The translations under genes were made by a program, and so were the position numbers. Under the pieces are notes generated by a model. It had not been told where the DNA came from, ran no database searches, and worked only from the letters and a program-made list of their open reading frames with translations. From Psychromicrobium xiongbiense (GTDB taxonomy: Bacteria; Actinomycetota; Actinomycetes; Actinomycetales; Micrococcaceae), in contig NZ_JASSZH010000020.1 in NCBI RefSeq assembly GCF_030271165.1, forward strand, positions 1 to 64,000: a stretch of 64,000 nt of DNA, in the 5' to 3' direction. Within the stretch, counting starts at the first letter, position 1. Every line of letters begins with the position of its first letter. This document shows positions 60,186 through 64,000 of this stretch, one piece after another.

Positions 60186-61625
60186 ATGGATGCTCACGCC
60201 TGGTTTCTGATTGTTGTCCTCGTGGCATCGGTGGTGCTGCTGGTCGGGCTGATTAACAGTCGACTGAGAATGCACCCCTTGATCGCGCTGCTGATCGTCT
60301 CCGTGCTGACCGGGCTCGTTGCGGGTCAGAGCGGTGATGGCATTGCCGCCTCGATTCTCAAGGGCGCCGGTGGCGTGCTGGGAAACGTCGGTATCACTCT
60401 GGCTCTGGGGGCGATGCTCGGACGGCTCCTCTCTGATTCCGGTGCAACAGACCGGATCGCGGAGCTGATTGTCTCCAGGGGAAGCATGAAGTCCTACCCG
60501 TGGATGATGACGCTCGCCGCCTTTGTGATCGGCATTCCGATGTTCTTTGAGGTGGGCCTGATCATTCTGCTGCCATTCATCTTCGGTGTGGCGGAGCGGA
60601 TCCGGAAACTGGATCCGAGCGCCAAACCCTATGTGCTCGTGGTGACTCCCGCCATTGCCGCGCTGGCCACCCTGCACGGCATGGTCCCGCCGCATCCCGG
60701 CCCGCTCACTGCTGTGAGCGGTCTGCATGCTGACCTCGGCAAGACGATCATCGTCGGCTTCATCTGCGCGGTTCCCACGGTCATTCTGTCCGGCCCGGTC
60801 TTCGCGCGCTGGCTCTCCCGGCGTATGGCAGTGGAGCCGGATCCCGCATTGATTGCCCAGTTCACTCACGCCACCAGCTCCGCGGCGGTCGGATCAGGCG
60901 CCGGCGTCGCTGTCTCAGGGGGCTCCACCGCGCTCTCTGGTGCGCTGCCTGAAAAGCCGCGCAGAATCTCGATCGTCTGGGCGCTCGTGTGCATCCTGCT
61001 GCCGATTGTGCTCATGCTGGCGCTGTCCATTGGGCAGGTCACTCTGAACGCCAAAGACCCAGTGCTCGGCGCCCTCAAACTGCTGGGCAATCCTGTCATC
61101 GCGATGCTCTGTGCTGTAGCACTGGCTCTCCTGGTGCTCGCCAGGAACCGGTCCGGTGAACAGGTCCGCCAGGCCGTCGGCGAAAGCCTCAAGCCTGTGG
61201 TGGGCATTCTGATGATCATCGGAGCGGGTGGTGCCTTCAATCAGGTGCTCATCGATTCCGGCATCGGCAACGCCATTGGAACTGCGGCCCAGCACTGGCA
61301 GATGAATGTCCTGTTCCTGGGCTGGCTGCTGTCCCTGATCCTTTCCACCGCTACGGGATCGGCGACCGTCGGGATCGTCTCCGCGACCGGCATCGTGTCT
61401 CAGATCGTTCCGCCAGGAGCCGATCCCTGGCTGGTGGCGCTACTGGTGGTGGCTATCGGTGCGGGTTCCATTGGCCTCAATTACGTCAACCACGCGGGTT
61501 TCTGGCTGGTCAAGGAATCCTTCGGGATGTCGATGGGGCAGGCGACTCGGCTGCACACGGTGGTACAGACCTTGGTCAGCGTGTTCGGCCTCGGCATGGT
61601 CCTGCTGCTGTCCCTGATTCTCTGA
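60186..61625 (+). CDS. GntP-family gluconate/sugar-acid permease
   Basis: A 479-residue proton symporter with about 12-14 membrane helices. Family blocks: LRMHPLIALLIVSVLTGLVAG, GITLALGAMLGRLLSDSGATDRIAELI, IGIPMFFEVGLIILLPFIF, ATLHGMVPPHPGPLTAVSGL and LSTATGSATVGIVSATGIV. Members import gluconate, idonate or related acids. The neighbouring short LacI protein and the operator with GntR-like sequence support gluconate-type control. No kinase gene is next to it. The ATG start has GGAAATGGTGACCA upstream, a weak Shine-Dalgarno. Confidence 0.92.
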   Translation: MDAHAWFLIVVLVASVVLLVGLINSRLRMHPLIALLIVSVLTGLVAGQSGDGIAASILKGAGGVLGNVGITLALGAMLGRLLSDSGATDRIAELIVSRGSMKSYPWMMTLAAFVIGIPMFFEVGLIILLPFIFGVAERIRKLDPSAKPYVLVVTPAIAALATLHGMVPPHPGPLTAVSGLHADLGKTIIVGFICAVPTVILSGPVFARWLSRRMAVEPDPALIAQFTHATSSAAVGSGAGVAVSGGSTALSGALPEKPRRISIVWALVCILLPIVLMLALSIGQVTLNAKDPVLGALKLLGNPVIAMLCAVALALLVLARNRSGEQVRQAVGESLKPVVGILMIIGAGGAFNQVLIDSGIGNAIGTAAQHWQMNVLFLGWLLSLILSTATGSATVGIVSATGIVSQIVPPGADPWLVALLVVAIGAGSIGLNYVNHAGFWLVKESFGMSMGQATRLHTVVQTLVSVFGLGMVLLLSLIL

Positions 61626-61696
61626 GAGGCGCGCTCTGAAAACCGCGGGCGCGCTGCCGGGCCCTTGCGGGCTTACACGGCATCGAGCGCGAGGTT

Positions 61697-61754
61697 CAGT
61701 GTGCATCGTTGCAGGGTGTAGAGAAAAATCACCCTGCAACGGTGCACACTCAAC
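61697..61754. repeat. 58-bp hairpin repeat, copy B
   Basis: The second copy of the element at 2189-2246. Bases 61698-61718 pair with 61733-61753 to give a 21-bp stem with one T-G pair around an A-rich loop. Both copies end with GTGCACACTCAAC. It lies 70 bases after the gntP stop and 80 bases before the next gene, outside any coding frame. Confidence 0.8.
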
Positions 61755-61832
61755 CGGACTCTGACTGAACCGGATCCTGAGGGTCAGCCACCTCCGGTTC
61801 GCGCAATCCACGCCTCAGGATAGGCTCGGGGA

Positions 61833-62606
61833 ATGGCGGAGAACGTAGTGAACACGCAGGTGCAGGGAGCTCTCACCCGGTGGGCTCAGCGCAAGGACCA
61901 CCAGACCTTCTCGGAGGTGCTGCGCTGGGCGATGCAAGGGCAGCTACTGCTGGACATCACCGATTCCAGGATCGCGAACCCTCAGCTCGGGTTCCAGCCC
62001 GGCGACACTCTGTCGATCGCCGCGCAGCCCGATAATGCAGGAAAGAACCTACTGCTGGCCTTCACCGACAATGACGAGTTGGCGCGCTACCGTGGCCGTC
62101 CCGGGACGTCCCTGGTGCAACCGGCGGGTGCGGTCCTGGCCCAGGCTGCTCAGGACTTTGAGGGCATTGTCATCGATGGGCGTTCGGCAGGCGCGTTCAT
62201 CGCCTACGCCGGGGAAATTGTCCAGGGCTCCGACGGCAAGCCTGACAGCCTGGGACGCCTCGCGGAAGCGACGGTCACCCGCTCGCTTCCCTTCAGCGAA
62301 TACCTGGACGCGCTGCGCGAGGGTCCATTGTTCATCCCGTTTGATGTCCAGCGGGATGCCGCCGGATCCGAGACCGGCATCGTCGTTCCTGGCGTGTCCG
62401 GACCGGACGGGGCACGCTTTGCGGTCGCAGGAACCTCGCCAGCCGAGATCTGGGCCTGGAGCCCCGGTTCGGGCGCCCAACGGACCGGCCTGGACAACGT
62501 GGTCCGCGCCCTGCTGGAGGATCACCAGTCCGGACTGGTGATCAATCCGGCTGGCCCCGCGGTGACGATTCCCGCCCCGATTCTCGCGGAGGTCATCAGC
62601 AGGTAG
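61833..62606 (+). CDS. SseB-family protein
   Basis: A 257-residue cytoplasmic protein. The N-terminal 100 residues fit the SseB N-terminal domain (TFSEVLRWAMQGQLLLDIT, LLLAFTDNDELARYRGRP). The rest has the weak repeat typical of longer actinobacterial SseB proteins (AQDFEGIVIDGRSAGAFIAY, LPFSEYLDALREGPLFIPFDV, VVRALLEDHQSGLVINPAG). The function of these stand-alone proteins is not established. No ribosome-binding site stands out for the ATG at 61833; transcription may be leaderless or start just upstream (TAGGCT at 61820). Confidence 0.75.
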   Translation: MAENVVNTQVQGALTRWAQRKDHQTFSEVLRWAMQGQLLLDITDSRIANPQLGFQPGDTLSIAAQPDNAGKNLLLAFTDNDELARYRGRPGTSLVQPAGAVLAQAAQDFEGIVIDGRSAGAFIAYAGEIVQGSDGKPDSLGRLAEATVTRSLPFSEYLDALREGPLFIPFDVQRDAAGSETGIVVPGVSGPDGARFAVAGTSPAEIWAWSPGSGAQRTGLDNVVRALLEDHQSGLVINPAGPAVTIPAPILAEVISR

Positions 62607-62778
62607 GCCACCATCCCGCGTGGACCGTTCTGACTGGCCTGTCTAGTCTGGTTGGCCTGACTAGACTGTTCTGGGCTGGTGAGGCAGTTTTCGCCCTCGT
62701 AGCCCGGACCACGGCGTAGCCCGGACCACAGTGCGGGTCGGCGCTCCCCCTACGCCTTCCTTCAGCCAAGGAGTCACC

Positions 62779-63780
62779 GTGAGCCGCCAGATGCCCCCCG
62801 ATTCCAGGCTGGATGCCTCGATTCCCGATGTGTCAGAGGCCAAGGAGCAACCGCTGAGCCGCGGTGCGGTGATCGGCCTCTCGGTCCTGATGACCCTGCT
62901 CTTTGCCGGAACCTGGATCTTCTCCGGTCTGCTGATCGATCATCACAGTCCTCAGGTGGTGGCCACCGGGCGGACGCTGTTCACCTGCCTGGGTCTGCTG
63001 CTGATTGCGGGCCGCAGCCGTGGGGCGCTGAGGCGCTCGGTGCAGGAGGTGGTCCGGCGGCCCTGGGCCCTGTTGATCTCCGGTCTGCTGGGCGTCGCCA
63101 TCTACGCCTGGTTCTCGCTGGCCGCTATGTCGCTGGTGGGCACCTCGGTGACGAATCTGGTCATCACGCTTTCCCCGGCCTTCACCCTGGTCTTTGGCGT
63201 GCTGTTCTTCCGCGAACGCTCCAGCTGGTTTGCCGCTGCGGCGGTCCTTCTGGCCGTGCTGGGTGCGGCGGTCTACGTTTTGGGCTCCTTCGGTGACCCT
63301 GTGCCGGGCGGGGCGGCTGGCGGTGCAGGCTACCTCTGGGGTGTGGCGGCCGCCGTCGTCGCGGTGTCCTCGATCGCGCTGTACGGCCAGCATTACGCCC
63401 GGATTTCCCGGGGTCATCGGCCCACCGACCTGCTGCTGGGCATTTTCGGATTCGGCGCCATTGTGCTCCTCATCCTCACCGCCGCGACCGGATCGCTGGG
63501 CGAATACCTCACCCTGTCTGCCCTCGACTGGCTCTGGTTCTTCGTACTCGGCGTGGTGATCTACGTTCCGGTCTACATCATCCAACACCGACTGATCCAT
63601 GACCGTGGTGCGGTATTCACCGCCACGCTGGGGTTGGCCACACCCTTTGTGATCCGCATTTCTGAGGTGCTGCTGGGCTGGAAAACCTGGCCCAACGCCA
63701 TCGAGCTGATCGGAATGCTGGCGTGTCTGGCAGGGGTCGCTGCGGTTATCCGCCAGGGAACCCGCAAACTGGCGGACTGA
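62779..63780 (+). CDS. EamA-family DMT transporter
   Basis: A 333-residue membrane protein with ten hydrophobic segments in two EamA repeats (GLSVLMTLLFAGTWIFSGLL first; SLVGTSVTNLVITLSPAFTLVFGVLFFRERSSW ends the first repeat). The cytoplasmic N-terminus of about 30 residues is polar. The substrate is unknown. The GTG start has AAGGAG 5 bases upstream; the longer frame has no family character. The gene is convergent with a LysR gene 13 bases away. Direct repeats of GTAGCCCGGACCAC occur at 62700-62730 in front of it. Confidence 0.87.
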   Translation: MSRQMPPDSRLDASIPDVSEAKEQPLSRGAVIGLSVLMTLLFAGTWIFSGLLIDHHSPQVVATGRTLFTCLGLLLIAGRSRGALRRSVQEVVRRPWALLISGLLGVAIYAWFSLAAMSLVGTSVTNLVITLSPAFTLVFGVLFFRERSSWFAAAAVLLAVLGAAVYVLGSFGDPVPGGAAGGAGYLWGVAAAVVAVSSIALYGQHYARISRGHRPTDLLLGIFGFGAIVLLILTAATGSLGEYLTLSALDWLWFFVLGVVIYVPVYIIQHRLIHDRGAVFTATLGLATPFVIRISEVLLGWKTWPNAIELIGMLACLAGVAAVIRQGTRKLAD

Positions 63781-63793
63781 GGTACCTCGCGGA

Positions 63794-64000
63794 TCAGGAA
63801 GCCGCCTCCTGGGCCGCCAGATCGTGGGATGCCATCAGCGTACCGGTCACGCTGTGCAGGGTCTCGATCACCGTCCGCACCGAGCGTCGGGCCAGATTTT
63901 CCGGCCGGCTGAGTACATCGATCCGTCGGGTTGCCTTGACTCCACGCAGTGGCCGCAGCACCACGCCGTCGGGCAGCGTGGCGGCGCGCAGATAGCGGGG
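63794..64000 (-). CDS. LysR-family regulator, C-terminal 68 residues (cut by window)
   Basis: The minus strand is open from the right edge to a TGA at 63794-63796. The peptide contains LPDGVVLRPLRGVKATRRID and VLSRPENLARRSVRTVIETL, which fits the last strand and helix of a LysR effector domain, where VVxRPL...TRRI patterns are common. The DNA-binding part lies outside the window. Convergent with the EamA gene. Confidence 0.6.
   Translation of the reverse strand, partial: PRYLRAATLPDGVVLRPLRGVKATRRIDVLSRPENLARRSVRTVIETLHSVTGTLMASHDLAAQEAAS

Overview
The window is 64 kb of high-GC DNA from an actinobacterium, most likely in the order Micrococcales (Arthrobacter-like). Codon use is strongly GC-biased, GTG starts are common, and stop/start overlaps are frequent. 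The order MGMT-like / AdnA / AdnB / NudC / UvrD2 / zincin-type metalloprotease / PDZ-Lon protease / UPF0182 matches the Rv3204-Rv3193c neighbourhood of Mycobacterium tuberculosis. Genus cannot be fixed from sequence alone.

Region 1 (1-2.7 kb): the end of an amino-acid ABC transporter operon (binding protein plus the first codons of a probable permease, separated by a near-perfect 18-bp-stem hairpin), a DEDDh exonuclease, a 58-bp hairpin repeat, and a seven-unit array of 54-bp tandem repeats. Region 2 (2.7-23.3 kb): DNA repair and housekeeping. This holds the MGMT-like/adnA/adnB operon, a kinase-fold phosphotransferase, nudC, uvrD2, a YgjP-type metallopeptidase, a lipoprotein with a partner of unknown function, an XRE-cupin regulator with an EamA exporter, a DUF2342-type metalloprotease, a PDZ-Lon protease and a UPF0182 membrane protein. 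Region 3 (23.4-28.9 kb): initiator tRNA, then a three-gene sortase-assembled pilus cluster (large LPLTG surface protein, major pilin, class C-like sortase).

Region 4 (29.0-34.3 kb, minus strand): a TPM-domain protein with PspA, then a DUF6412-like protein, a second YidC/Oxa1 insertase, a 34-codon ORF, an exported protein and a tiny membrane protein. The exported protein's best start is out of frame at a run of six A. Region 5 (34.6-46 kb): HtrA protease, etfBA, a TipA-like MerR regulator with a textbook 19-bp-spacer promoter, a methyltransferase with TrmL, a DnaJ-domain protein, a CitA/CitB two-component system and a divergent citrate transporter. Region 6 (46-47.9 kb): an AT-richer island with a second exported-protein/tiny-membrane-protein pair, a 35-bp-stem hairpin and about 0.65 kb without a recognisable gene.

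Region 7 (47.9-64 kb): gatCAB, a PP2C-like phosphatase, a LacI-regulated carbohydrate ABC operon (binding protein, two permeases, DUF4091 protein, Gfo/Idh/MocA dehydrogenase; no ATPase), a half-length LacI protein next to a GntP permease with a good operator, a second copy of the 58-bp hairpin repeat, an SseB-like protein, an EamA transporter and a truncated LysR gene at the window edge.

The most unusual signals are the long near-perfect intergenic hairpins (six with stems of about 18-35 bp, including two related 58-bp copies with a compensatory base-pair change), the apparent frameshift in the exported-protein gene of the YidC2 operon, the two exported/tiny-membrane cassettes, and the internally shortened LacI protein.
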